From Brucella daejeonensis (lineage in GTDB: Bacteria; Pseudomonadota; Alphaproteobacteria; Rhizobiales; Rhizobiaceae), in contig NZ_JACIJG010000023.1 of assembly GCF_014199265.1 (NCBI RefSeq), positions 1-53,158 of the forward strand: a stretch of 53,158 nt of DNA, in the 5' to 3' direction. Position 1 is the stretch's first letter; the number at the start of each line of letters is the position of its first letter. The notes beneath the pieces are model-generated. The model did not search any database. It was not told the origin of the DNA and saw only the letters and a program-made list of their open reading frames with translations. The translations under genes were made by a program, and so were the position numbers. This document shows, piece after piece, positions 33,801 to 40,686 of this stretch.

Positions 33801-35127
33801 AGCCGATGCCGCCATTCAGGGCCTCGGCCGCACCAACCGGACGAACCAGGCGCAACCGCCCTTGTTCCGACCGATCGCGACCGATGTGAAGGCGGAGAAG
33901 CGCTTCCTCAGCACCATCGCCCGGCGCCTCGATACGCTCGGCGCGATCACGCGCGGACAGAGGCAAACCGGCGGGCAGGGCCTGTTTCGGCCCGAAGATA
34001 ATCTGGAATCGCCATACGCACGCGACGCGCTACGCCAGCTCTATCTCCTGCTGGTGCGCGGCAAGATCGAGGGATGCTCGCTCCACCGCTTCGAGGCCGC
34101 CACCGGCCTGAAGCTGATGGACAGCAACGGCATCAAGGATGAGTTGCCGGGTATCACCACCTTTTTGAACCGGCTGCTGGCGCTCACCATCGAGCTTCAG
34201 GGCATCCTCTTCACGGCCTTCGAGCAATTGCTCGACGCCAGGGTGCAGGGCGCCATCGCCAGCGGCATCTACGATGTCGGGCTGGAGACGCTGACAGCCG
34301 AGAGCTTCGTCGTCACCGACCGCAAGACGATCTACACCCATCCGGCCACCGGAGCCGAAACGCGGCTGCTCACCATCACCGAGCGACGGCGCAACCGGCC
34401 GATGATGCTCGACGATGCCTTCGGCTGGATCGCCGACGGCAACGGCAAGCTGCTGGTCAATGCGAAGTCTGGCCGTGCCGCAGTGCAGGTTCCGGCGCCT
34501 TCGCTGAGGCTGGACGATGGCGAGATCGAGCGGCGCGTGCGGTTGATCCGGCCGATGGAGCATCACCACGCTTCGCTGAAAATGATGGCCGAAAGCCATT
34601 GGGAGGAAACTGATCGCAAGACCTTCGCTGCCGTCTGGAACCGGGAGGTCTCGGAAGTGCCCGCCTTCTCCGACAGCACCATCCATGTAGTCGCGGGATT
34701 GCTGCTGCCGGTGTGGAAACGCCTGCCGAATGAATCGACGCGCGTCTATCGGCTCCAGACCGATGACGGCGAACGTATCATCGGCCGCCGTGTCTCTCCG
34801 GCCTGGGCTGCCAATGCGACCGCGACCGGTACGACCTCGCTTGCAGCGGACGATGCCTTTGTCGCGCTGATGGACGGTCGCACGATTCTCGACCTTGCCG
34901 AGGGCCTGCAGCTTCGCCGCGTCCGCGTCATGGGCGCGAACCGCATCGAGCTTTCCGGCTTCAGCGAGGCCATGCGTGAGCGGCTGCGCGCTTATGGTCT
35001 CTTCACGGAAATCATCTCGTGGAAGCTGCGCTTCTTTCTTCCGGTCGATGCCACGGGCGTCGCGGTACTCGAAAGGCTGCTCGAAACCTATCCGGTCGAG
35101 CGCATCGGTGAACGGGAGGCAGCGTGA
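30820..35127 (+). CDS. Fused N6-DNA methylase-like / strawberry-notch-type helicase, 1,435 aa
   Basis: Residues 105-260 resemble an N6-adenine methylase: QFSTPVPLA, LEPSAGTG (144-151) for AdoMet and the catalytic-type NPPF (209-212). Residues 440-700 are a helicase-like domain with Walker A GDGTGAGKGRQ (Lys503) and DESH (605-608). The C-terminal half has LVFSDAGGTGRSYHAELSAR and GLGRTNRTNQ (about 1001), the signature of strawberry-notch (SNO) proteins. Giant SNO-methylase fusions are typical of plasmids, ICEs and phages of Proteobacteria. They probably protect or remodel element DNA, but the biochemical role is not established. Its TGA overlaps the ATG of the TOPRIM gene. Confidence 0.88.
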   Translation: MNITLPLAAPVAPVAHAPAILAAANHLLGHLERGERIDAAILRSAMETAFGASDSSGAWNWKAAYDACEVATVLFLRKYGRALFRKAVSPVSRLSALSKIAGLLPTHTRRSEESQAFQQFSTPVPLALASVTAAAIMSNDIVLEPSAGTGLLAILAEISGGTLLLNELVEVRADLLASLFPAIAVTRVDAAQIDDHLAPGAVPSVVLMNPPFSALANVSGRVADAGFRHIASALNRLAPGGRLVTITGANVGPDLPDWRDAFVRLQDRSTIVFSAGIAGSVYAKHGTTFPTRLTVIDKTPADDPAIVPASPGVASDVATLLGWIEAQVPPRRPVALPQVPMQLPAAAARSVRGYLARSAASRPAATVAADPEGVELAYETVDWTSPDTAHLTDAIYEEYGLQAIRIPGSQVHPTKLVQSAAMASIAPPKPSYRPMLPANILGLLSDAQLETVIYAGEAHSDYLAGSWTVDDTFDVIQAAPADAAKAVRFRRGFMLGDGTGAGKGRQSAGIILDNWLRGRRKAVWISKSDKLIEDAQRDWSALGMERLLVTPLSRFPQGARITLSEGVLFTTYATLRSDDRGERVSRVRQIVEWLGSDFDGVIIFDESHAMQNAGGGKGERGDVAASQQGRAGLRLQHALPDARVVYVSATGATTVHNLAYAQRLGLWGGEDFPFATRAEFVEAIEDGGVAAMEVLARDLRSLGLYTARSLSYDGVEYELVEHKLTAEQHRIYDAYAGAFAIIHNHLDAAMEAANITGSGDTLNKQAKSAARSAFESAKQRFFGHLLTSMKTPTLIGSIERDLEAGHAAVIQIVSTGEALMERRLGEIPTEEWNDVRVDITPREYVLDYLAHSFPVQLYAPFTDTEGNLSSRPVYRDGQPVESREAVARRDELIERLASLPPVPGALDQIVQRFGTDMVAEVTGRSRRIVRTGERLVVENRAPSANLAETAAFMDDLKRVLVFSDAGGTGRSYHAELSARNRRLRVHYLLEPGWKADAAIQGLGRTNRTNQAQPPLFRPIATDVKAEKRFLSTIARRLDTLGAITRGQRQTGGQGLFRPEDNLESPYARDALRQLYLLLVRGKIEGCSLHRFEAATGLKLMDSNGIKDELPGITTFLNRLLALTIELQGILFTAFEQLLDARVQGAIASGIYDVGLETLTAESFVVTDRKTIYTHPATGAETRLLTITERRRNRPMMLDDAFGWIADGNGKLLVNAKSGRAAVQVPAPSLRLDDGEIERRVRLIRPMEHHHASLKMMAESHWEETDRKTFAAVWNREVSEVPAFSDSTIHVVAGLLLPVWKRLPNESTRVYRLQTDDGERIIGRRVSPAWAANATATGTTSLAADDAFVALMDGRTILDLAEGLQLRRVRVMGANRIELSGFSEAMRERLRAYGLFTEIISWKLRFFLPVDATGVAVLERLLETYPVERIGEREAA

Positions 35128-36170
35128 TGTCCCGTCACGACGCCTCGGATCTGGCAATCCGTCTCGGCCGCAACGCCGAGGCGGTCTGCCGCCACTATCT
35201 CTCGTCCGGCCATCCTGCCGGACGATACTGGCTCGTCGGCGATCCGCAGAACAGTCCCGGCCGGTCCATGTTCGTGCGCCTCACCGGGCCGGAAACCGGC
35301 AAGGGCGCCGCCGGAAAATGGACGGACGGCGCAACGGGCGAACATGGCGACCTTCTCGACGTCATCCGCGAGGCGCTCGGTCTTGTCGACTTCAAGGACG
35401 TGGCCGAGGAAGCGCGCCGTTTCCTCTCGCTCCCGCATCCCGAACCTGCGAAGCCGAGGACGCCGACCGGCGGGACGTCGAGCGTGGCTGTCGGTTCGCC
35501 CGAAGCGTCGCGGCGGTTGTTCGCCATGTCGCAGCCGATCGGCGGCACGCTTGCGGAAATCTACCTCAACGGGCGGGCGATCAAGTTGCTCTGCGGCACC
35601 GCCGCGCTGCGTTACAATCCGCGCTGCTATTACAGGCCCGATGAGCATTCGCCCTCCGAGATCTGGCCGGCGATGGTCGCGTCCGTCACCGACCTTGCCG
35701 GACGGCAGACCGGCGCGCACCGCACCTGGCTCGCCACGGACGGTTCGGGCAAGGCGCCTGTCGAGACGCCGAGGCGGGCAATGGGCGACCTTCTCGGGCA
35801 CGGCGTCCGCTTTGGCGTGGCCGGTGAGGTGCTCGCTGCCGGAGAGGGGATCGAGACCGTGCTGTCGCCCCGCCAAGTCTTGCCCCACATGCCGATGCTG
35901 GCGGCGCTGTCGGCCGCTCACCTCGCTGCCATCCTGTTCCCGGCGACGCTGCGCAGGCTTTATGTCCTTCGAGACCGCGATCCGGCCGGGGACGGCGCCA
36001 GAGACAGCCTGATCGCCAGAGCAGGGAGCGTCGGGATCGAGGCGATTGCGTTATCGCCGGTCGGCGAGGACTTCAACGACGATCTGCGCTGGCGCGGCAC
36101 CGATGCCCTCCGGGCGGCTTTGAAGGATCAGCTTCATCCCGCGGACGTCAGCCGGTTCATGGAGGGGTGA
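35127..36170 (+). CDS. TOPRIM-domain (DUF7146-like) protein, primase-like
   Basis: ATG 35127 overlaps the previous stop (TGATG), with GGGAGGC 8 bases upstream. The 347-aa protein has an N-terminal region related to the zinc-finger/primase part of phage and plasmid primases (WLVGDPQNSPGRSMFVRL, GKWTDGATGEHGDLLD). It is followed by a TOPRIM fold with the catalytic Glu in AGEGIETVLS (239-243) and Asp-x-Asp in DRDPAG (283-285). It probably primes DNA synthesis of the element or modifies DNA ends. Coupling with the methylase-helicase suggests that they act together. Confidence 0.85.
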   Translation: MSRHDASDLAIRLGRNAEAVCRHYLSSGHPAGRYWLVGDPQNSPGRSMFVRLTGPETGKGAAGKWTDGATGEHGDLLDVIREALGLVDFKDVAEEARRFLSLPHPEPAKPRTPTGGTSSVAVGSPEASRRLFAMSQPIGGTLAEIYLNGRAIKLLCGTAALRYNPRCYYRPDEHSPSEIWPAMVASVTDLAGRQTGAHRTWLATDGSGKAPVETPRRAMGDLLGHGVRFGVAGEVLAAGEGIETVLSPRQVLPHMPMLAALSAAHLAAILFPATLRRLYVLRDRDPAGDGARDSLIARAGSVGIEAIALSPVGEDFNDDLRWRGTDALRAALKDQLHPADVSRFMEG

Positions 36171-36327
36171 GGAGATGATCGGTGGGGCATGGGCGCAGCC
36201 CCAGGCATCTGCACCTGGTGTCTCCATCCATCATCGAAAACATCCTTCCTTGTCGGAGAAGCCGGCGCCCACGGCCTTCTGAGAGGGCGATCGGCTCACA
36301 AACGCGCCGGCCGGGCAATGGCGCGGT

Positions 36328-36422
36328 GGCCGACTATTTTCCGCCGGCGGCTGCGCCGCCTTTGCAGCGCGAGACAAAATAGCCGGCCTTGGCCATCAAG
36401 GCCCTCGCGGGAGCGCGAGGGC
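36328..36422. repeat. Series of stem-loops in the leader of the DUF2493 gene
   Basis: GGCCGACTATTTT (36328-36340) pairs with AAAATAGCCGGCC (36376-36388), one mismatch, with a GC-rich inner hairpin. A short GGCCTT/AAGGCC stem follows, then GCCCTCGCG (36401-36409) with CGCGAGGGC (36414-36422). They occupy the 330-bp gene-free stretch 36171-36500 and may include the terminator of the upstream operon. Confidence 0.5.
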
Positions 36423-36500
36423 TGCCAGTCCGTCCCGCCTGTGAGCTTCGACGCCTGCGAAGGCCGCGATGGGCGCGGTCTCAGACGAAGGATGCTCCTG

Positions 36501-37436
36501 ATGATGAACGAAGACGAAAACTTGAGGTTTGAGCCGGTCCACACCTCATCCCCCACCGATCATCTCCTCACCGAACTCCAGCTTTACGGCTGGCGCCCCT
36601 ACAGCGACGAACCCGATCCGAGGCCGCTCCCGGAGGGCAATCTGGTCGCCGCCGCCGTCACAGACATCTTCGATGCCCTCGTTTCCACACTCGGCGATAC
36701 CCGCCTCGAACCTGACCTCGACGACCTGCTCTGGGGGGCCGTCAACCTCTTCCACCGAGCCACCAGCCGGGTGGTACGCGAACTCGACGACAACGAACAG
36801 GCGCAGCGCCGCCTTCAGAGGGAACAAGATGGCAGCGAGGTGAAGTCGGTCGAGCTGGAGCGCCTGACGGCAGAGGGGCAGACGCTGATCGAGCGGCGCA
36901 ACAGCATGGAACTCTTCCGGGACCTCTCCGCCGAAGCTTTCGAGCACCACACCGGCACGCCCTGGCGGCCGCGCACCGGCTCGATGGTCAACCATCGCCA
37001 CCTGACCTCGGCGATGATCGACAGCCGCGACTTTCTTGCCGCGAAGCGCCGGGCCGAGACCGAGGTGATGCTGCCCACCGGCCCCAAGGTTGCCGTGACC
37101 GGCGGCGCTGACTTCAATGACCATCGCCTGATCTGGGCGAAGCTCGATCAGGTCCATACAAAGCACCCTGATATGGTGCTGCTGCACGGCGGCACGCCGA
37201 AGGGCGCCGAATTGATCGCCTCCCGCTGGGCAGATCACCGCAAGGTGCAGCAGGTCAGCTTCAAACCCGACTGGACGAAGCACGGCAAGGCCGCGCCCTT
37301 CAAGCGAAACGACGCCATGCTCGACGTCCTGCCGGTCGGTGTCCTCGTCTTCCCCGGCACCGGGATTCAGGAGAACCTTGCGGACAAGGCCCGTAAGCTC
37401 GGCATCCCCGTCATGAAGTTCGACGGCGGCGCGTAA
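36501..37436 (+). CDS. DUF2493 (YspA/SLOG-like) protein, 311 aa
   Basis: ATG 36501 follows AAGGA at proper spacing; a much longer open frame upstream runs through the stem-loops and is not protein-like. Residues 1-160 are acidic and helical with a coiled segment (about 95-130). Residues 195-311 match DUF2493: KVAVTGGADFNDH, DMVLLHGGTPKGAELIASRW, FKPDWTKHGKAAPFKRND. This is the cpYpsA/SLOG class of Rossmann folds that bind nucleotides or derivatives such as ADP-ribose. Proteins of this kind are common on rhizobial elements beside the SNO/TOPRIM genes. Function unknown, possibly nucleotide signalling. Confidence 0.85.
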   Translation: MMNEDENLRFEPVHTSSPTDHLLTELQLYGWRPYSDEPDPRPLPEGNLVAAAVTDIFDALVSTLGDTRLEPDLDDLLWGAVNLFHRATSRVVRELDDNEQAQRRLQREQDGSEVKSVELERLTAEGQTLIERRNSMELFRDLSAEAFEHHTGTPWRPRTGSMVNHRHLTSAMIDSRDFLAAKRRAETEVMLPTGPKVAVTGGADFNDHRLIWAKLDQVHTKHPDMVLLHGGTPKGAELIASRWADHRKVQQVSFKPDWTKHGKAAPFKRNDAMLDVLPVGVLVFPGTGIQENLADKARKLGIPVMKFDGGA

Positions 37437-37601
37437 TGCGCCGCCGCTCGGCGGTTGCTTCTATCACCGATACTTGACTATCGGAGAAGCTGATGGCTTC
37501 AATAAAGCATCCTTGCAGAACCGGCGAAATAGCATAGTCGCAGGCGGAGCGTCTCTCCCGGCAGCCTGTCGTGATCCTCAACCGTTCATGTGGAGGTTTT
37601 C

Positions 37602-38018
37602 ATGACGCTGATCCTGCTCGCCGTCTTCCTGACGATCGCATTCTCCATCATCGCCTATAATCTCGCGATCTACGCCCTTCCCTTCTGGGTCGGGCTGACA
37701 GCGGCTCAATACGCTTGGGCCGCGGGAGCCGGATTCGTGATGTCGGGCTTGGCCGCCATCGCCGCTGCGTTGCTTTCCATTGCGCTGGTGATCGCCGTTA
37801 TCGGGTTCGCCAGGAACCCGATATTGCGCCTGATCGCGCTCGCCATCTTTGCTGTCCCGGCAACGGTGGCAGGCTACGCACTCATCCATGGCATTGCGAA
37901 GAATGCGATCGACCCGTCGATCGCACTCGATCTGCTCAGCGGTGCCGGCGGCCTGTTCATCGGCGTGGCCGCGATCGTCAATCTCAACGCTCTCGGCGTC
38001 GCAACACTTTCGCGCTAA
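37602..38018 (+). CDS. Four-helix membrane protein, 138 aa
   Basis: ATG 37602 is preceded by GTGGAGG. Four hydrophobic segments (about 3-25, 35-65, 75-92, 108-130) span the membrane with very short loops. No family recognised. It is a small integral membrane protein encoded among DNA-metabolism genes of the element and may be an entry-exclusion or stability factor, but this is a guess. The spacer 37437-37601 before it shows no gene. Confidence 0.65.
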   Translation: MTLILLAVFLTIAFSIIAYNLAIYALPFWVGLTAAQYAWAAGAGFVMSGLAAIAAALLSIALVIAVIGFARNPILRLIALAIFAVPATVAGYALIHGIAKNAIDPSIALDLLSGAGGLFIGVAAIVNLNALGVATLSR

Positions 38019-38165
38019 AGCGACCGCGATCTTCCGCTCCGGAGAAAAATCGCGGCGTCTTTCGCCGCCGGGCCTCCGGTCTCCGCTTAGAACAGGATGT
38101 CAGGTCGGAACTGGCTTGGGCACCCCCCGTTTTCGGTCGGCTTCGCTTGGTTCAGGAAGTCGGTC

Positions 38166-38384
38166 ATGGCGTATGAATCTCGCACGGACGTAGCGGTGGA
38201 TGCCGCTGCCCTGGCCCTCATTCGTGTCGTGGACGCGGGCCGCCGGAACTTCATAGCTATTTTCCGCAATGCCGCTGGACCGAGCCTCCACCTGTTGAAG
38301 CGAGTGACGCGGCGCCATTCGCTCGGAGCCCGATATCCGGAACACCTTGTGCCGGACATCCTTGCCTTCCGGGCAGCGGCGTGA
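38166..38384 (+). CDS. Small hypothetical protein, 72 aa
   Basis: ATG 38166 follows AGGAAG. The 72-aa product begins MAYESRTDVAVDAAALALIR and continues with a basic RNFIAIFRNAAGPSL helix. It is hydrophilic with no cysteine. An in-frame start 23 codons upstream lacks a ribosome site. No family known to me. The spacer 38019-38165 shows nothing else. Confidence 0.5.
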   Translation: MAYESRTDVAVDAAALALIRVVDAGRRNFIAIFRNAAGPSLHLLKRVTRRHSLGARYPEHLVPDILAFRAAA

Positions 38385-38684
38385 AGGGTGGCCGTGAAGG
38401 GGGTAGATTGCGGGCGACGGCCCTGGGTGGTGCGGCGGTGGTCCTGTCGCGATGACGCACTCGGCGAGGACGAAGGTTTTGCTGTGTGTCTCTGTCTGTG
38501 CTCTCAAAGGCATCAAACCCTCCGACTGACTGATCCCCTAAGACCGTTCGGTTTCCGACCGCAACCCCCGCGGCTCCGGACCGTGTTGCCGCGCAAGCGC
38601 GGCTGCCCGCCCCACTCCGGGCCTTAAGGGCGAGCTGCCGCCGGGGCGGCAGTTGCTGGCGTCTCCCGACGGCCTTGGCCGGGT

Positions 38685-38713
38685 CTCCTCGGAGGGATGG
38701 TCCCTCCGAGGAG
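38685..38713 (+). promoter_or_regulatory. Strong hairpin directly before ssb
   Basis: CTCCTCGGAGGGA (38685-38697) and TCCCTCCGAGGAG (38701-38713) form a perfect 13-bp stem with a TGG loop, ending 15 bases before the ssb start; GGAGA follows. Upstream in the 345-bp gene-free leader (38385-38728) are two more hairpins: GCCGCGC-AA-GCGCGGC and CTGCCGCC around GGGG with CGGCAG. Confidence 0.6.
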
Positions 38714-38728
38714 CAACGGAGACTTACA

Positions 38729-39130
38729 ATGCAGAACATCGTCATTCTCGCCGGCAACATCGGCCAGGACCCCGAAACCCGCACCACCCAGGGCGGCACC
38801 CGCATCACCCACTTCACCTTGGCCACCTCGCGGCCTCGCTATTCGGAAGGCAAGGTTGTCCGAGACGAGAACGGCTATCGGGTCCAGGATACCGAATGGC
38901 ACCGCATCACCGCCTTCAACGGCCTCGGCAAGACGATCCACGAACATTGCGAGAAAGGCATGAAGGTTCTGGTCCGCGGCCGCATCCACTATACCAAGTG
39001 GACCGATCAGCAGGGCAACGACCGCTACGGCTGCGAGATCATCGCCGAGACGGTCGACTTCCTGAACCGGGCGAAGCAGACCGATAACGAAGATGGTCAA
39101 TTCACCGACGATAGCGACATACCATTCTGA
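38729..39130 (+). CDS. ssb: Single-stranded DNA-binding protein
   Basis: ATG 38729 follows GGAGA; the 133-aa protein begins MQNIVILAGNIGQDPETRTT, the start of the SSB OB fold. It continues with THFTLATSR, DTEWHRITAFNG and VRGRIHYTKWTD, and ends in the acidic tail DDSDIPF that docks SSB partners. It is shorter than chromosomal SSB (about 170 aa), as is usual for plasmid and ICE copies. It would coat transferred or replicating single strands of the element. A perfect terminator follows at 39146-39173, so it is a single-gene transcript with a hairpin leader. Confidence 0.93.
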   Translation: MQNIVILAGNIGQDPETRTTQGGTRITHFTLATSRPRYSEGKVVRDENGYRVQDTEWHRITAFNGLGKTIHEHCEKGMKVLVRGRIHYTKWTDQQGNDRYGCEIIAETVDFLNRAKQTDNEDGQFTDDSDIPF

Positions 39131-39145
39131 GTGGGATGGCCAAGA

Positions 39146-39173
39146 CCCGGCGGCGCAAGCCGCCGGGATTTTT
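39146..39173 (+). terminator. Rho-independent terminator after ssb
   Basis: CCCGGCGGC (39146-39154) and GCCGCCGGG (39159-39167) form a perfect stem with a GCAA tetraloop, followed by ATTTTTC. Confidence 0.9.
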
Positions 39174-39204
39174 CATGTTCGCGGCGATCGCGACCATTGT
39201 GCTT

Positions 39205-39360
39205 TCACCATTCTAATCCGACAGCGGCTAAAGCCCTGTCCGGCTCAGGCGAACAAATCTCGTCTGATCTCATCCAGTCATATTCGGCGGCGGGCATCAA
39301 GTTCCATCTCCGAAGCACGCCAAGGATCGAGACCATCAGGGTGGCAGCATCGACCAGCTA
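39205..39360 (-). pseudogene. Inverted, degraded copy of the small 39594 gene
   Basis: On the minus strand the frame between stops at 39358-39360 and 39205-39207 encodes AATLMVSI, then NLMPAAEYD, closely matching the product of the gene at 39594 (AATLMVSI ... NVMLAAEYD). Twenty-four bases (39325-39348) are the exact reverse complement of 39633-39656. No good start or ribosome site, so it is probably a relic. The remainder of 39174-39593 has only the leader of that gene. Confidence 0.5.
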
Positions 39361-39555
39361 CAGCGTGAGGGTGCCGCAAGGTTTTCCGGCCCCGGTCCGC
39401 GCGCACCATCCCCGCTCTTTGAGGCACAACCTTGGTTTCAATTCCGGCCTTCCAGGGTCAACCCTTGCAGGGTCCGCTACGCGAGCGTGCGGTCGCCTCG
39501 GCCTTGCCTCCGCGATGACCCCGGCCGTGACCAAAACACTTCGGGCGCCTGTCGA

Positions 39556-39573
39556 GCGGGGAATGGTCCCCGC
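39556..39573 (+). promoter_or_regulatory. Hairpin in the leader of the 39594 gene
   Basis: GCGGGGA (39556-39562) and TCCCCGC (39567-39573) pair perfectly around ATGG. It is 20 bases before the start, with GGGAG between, as in the ssb leader. Confidence 0.45.
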
Positions 39574-39593
39574 CTCCAAACGGGAGCCGGAAG

Positions 39594-39758
39594 ATGTCCC
39601 TTGCAGACGCTCATGCCTACGCCCTCAGCCTCGCTGCCACCCTGATGGTCTCGATCGTCATCTTCCGTGCCGGCGACGGAACCCTCAACGTGATGCTCGC
39701 CGCCGAATATGACGGTGATGACGATACCGTCATCAGGGAGATCGATCCATTCGCCTGA
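39594..39758 (+). CDS. Very small protein, 54 aa
   Basis: ATG 39594 follows GGGAG at 7 bases. The 54-aa product begins MSLADAHAYALSLAATLMVS (amphipathic to hydrophobic helix), continues with a beta-like region ending LAAEYDGDD and ends acidic. The existence of a diverged inverted copy at 39205-39360, in which the same residues are kept, supports it being a real coding unit. Function unknown; no family known to me. Confidence 0.55.
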   Translation: MSLADAHAYALSLAATLMVSIVIFRAGDGTLNVMLAAEYDGDDDTVIREIDPFA

Positions 39759-39945
39759 CGGATAGAGCTTCGGTCCCGCCGCCGAGCACTAGCGTTGCAG
39801 CCGCCGGGCTGCAACCGAATCAGATGAGGGCCAATGCCATCAATCGCGCCTTTTCGGGAGGTTCCCGCTGGCATTCGAAGCCAAGAGCGACTAAAATAGC
39901 CGTAGTTTTGGAATGTGCGCAGGTCTGTGTGGGAGGTGATCATGC

Positions 39946-40182
39946 ATGATCACCGCCCGACAATCGCGGGCCGCGCGTGCGTTGCTGGGTTGGACACAGG
40001 AGACGCTCGCTGACAAGGCCCGTGTATCACTGACCGCGCTCAAGCGCCTCGAATCCGAAAGCGGTCTCGAGGTGTATGAGAGCACGCGCGATCAGGTACG
40101 GCGGGCTTTTGAAGACAACGGGATCGTCTTCCTCAACTCCGGCCCTGATGTGGGAGTGATGCTTGTCAGCGAAAAGCGCTAA
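39946..40182 (+). CDS. XRE-like helix-turn-helix regulator, 78 aa (QseC-like position)
   Basis: ATG 39946 follows GGGAGG at 9 bases. The protein is one Cro/C1-type helix-turn-helix: TARQSRAARALLGWTQETLA, then KARVSLTALKRLE. It ends with a short RDQVRRAFEDNGIVFLN segment common in alphaproteobacterial XRE regulators. It lies just before a DUF2285 antiactivator-like gene. In the Mesorhizobium ICEMlSym the QseC/QseM pair has this make-up, so it may bind the inverted repeat at 40191-40259 and control that gene. The QseC equivalence is inferred from context. Confidence 0.8.
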   Translation: MITARQSRAARALLGWTQETLADKARVSLTALKRLESESGLEVYESTRDQVRRAFEDNGIVFLNSGPDVGVMLVSEKR

Positions 40183-40190
40183 ATCGGAAT

Positions 40191-40259
40191 CGATCATTAG
40201 CAGTGCTTATATTCCCGAGCCCAGATTTTACTATACCATTAAAATTCCGCTAACGATCG
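40191..40259. promoter_or_regulatory. Operator-like inverted repeat and promoter before the DUF2285 gene
   Basis: CGATCATTAGC (40191-40201) and GCTAACGATCG (40249-40259) are inverted repeats with one mismatch, flanking an AT-rich core (TTTTACTATACCATTAAAA) that looks like a promoter. It is a likely binding site of the adjacent XRE protein. Confidence 0.45.
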
Positions 40260-40295
40260 CCAACAACAGGGGCAAAAGCGGAACGGGAGGACTGC

Positions 40296-40559
40296 ATGAC
40301 CAAGGTCAAACTCGCGGACTGTCCGCCGACGGACGCCGAACTCACGGCCTACGACCGTGAGCATCTCAAGCTTTATCTGCGTCTTCTCGATGCGGAGGCG
40401 GAGGGCGCCGATTGGATGGAGGTTGCCGAAGTCGTACTTCGCCTCGATCCGAAGCGCGACGGCGAGCGCGCTCGCCGGATCTATGCAGCTCACCTTGCAC
40501 GCGCGAAGTGGATGGCCGAACACGGCTTTGCTGGCCTTATGCGCTCAAGTCTTCATTGA
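40296..40559 (+). CDS. Small DUF2285-type protein (QseM-like antiactivator)
   Basis: ATG 40296 follows GGGAGG. The 87-aa protein shows YDREHLKLYLRLLDAEAEGA, DWMEVAEVVLRLDP and HLARAKWMAEHGFAGL, the pattern of small DUF2285 proteins found beside fseA-type genes in rhizobial ICEs. In ICEMlSym the single-domain DUF2285 protein QseM binds and blocks the activators TraR and FseA to keep the element silent in most cells. The 40687 gene 130 bp downstream would be its target here. Assignment rests on sequence pattern and context. Confidence 0.7.
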   Translation: MTKVKLADCPPTDAELTAYDREHLKLYLRLLDAEAEGADWMEVAEVVLRLDPKRDGERARRIYAAHLARAKWMAEHGFAGLMRSSLH

Positions 40560-40573
40560 TCACCGTCGCGCAT

Positions 40574-40590
40574 GATGCAAAACCTGCATC
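40574..40590. promoter_or_regulatory. Dyad upstream of fseA
   Basis: GATGCA-AAACC-TGCATC, 17 bp, about 100 bp before the fseA start. It may be a terminator of the upstream gene without a T run, or an activator box of LuxR/TraR type. The region 40560-40686 has no gene. Confidence 0.35.
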
Positions 40591-40686
40591 ACGTTAAGCG
40601 ATCTTCGTTATTCCCAAAAACCGATCGAGTTGAGATCGTCCCCCCTCCGTAACCCACAGTCGTAACGTGCGTGGAGGTTTGGAGGA

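Noticed and set aside
36189..36500. N-terminal extension of the DUF2493 protein
   Set aside because: It translates the stem-loop region into arginine/cysteine-rich nonsense; AAGGA before ATG 36501 is the better start.
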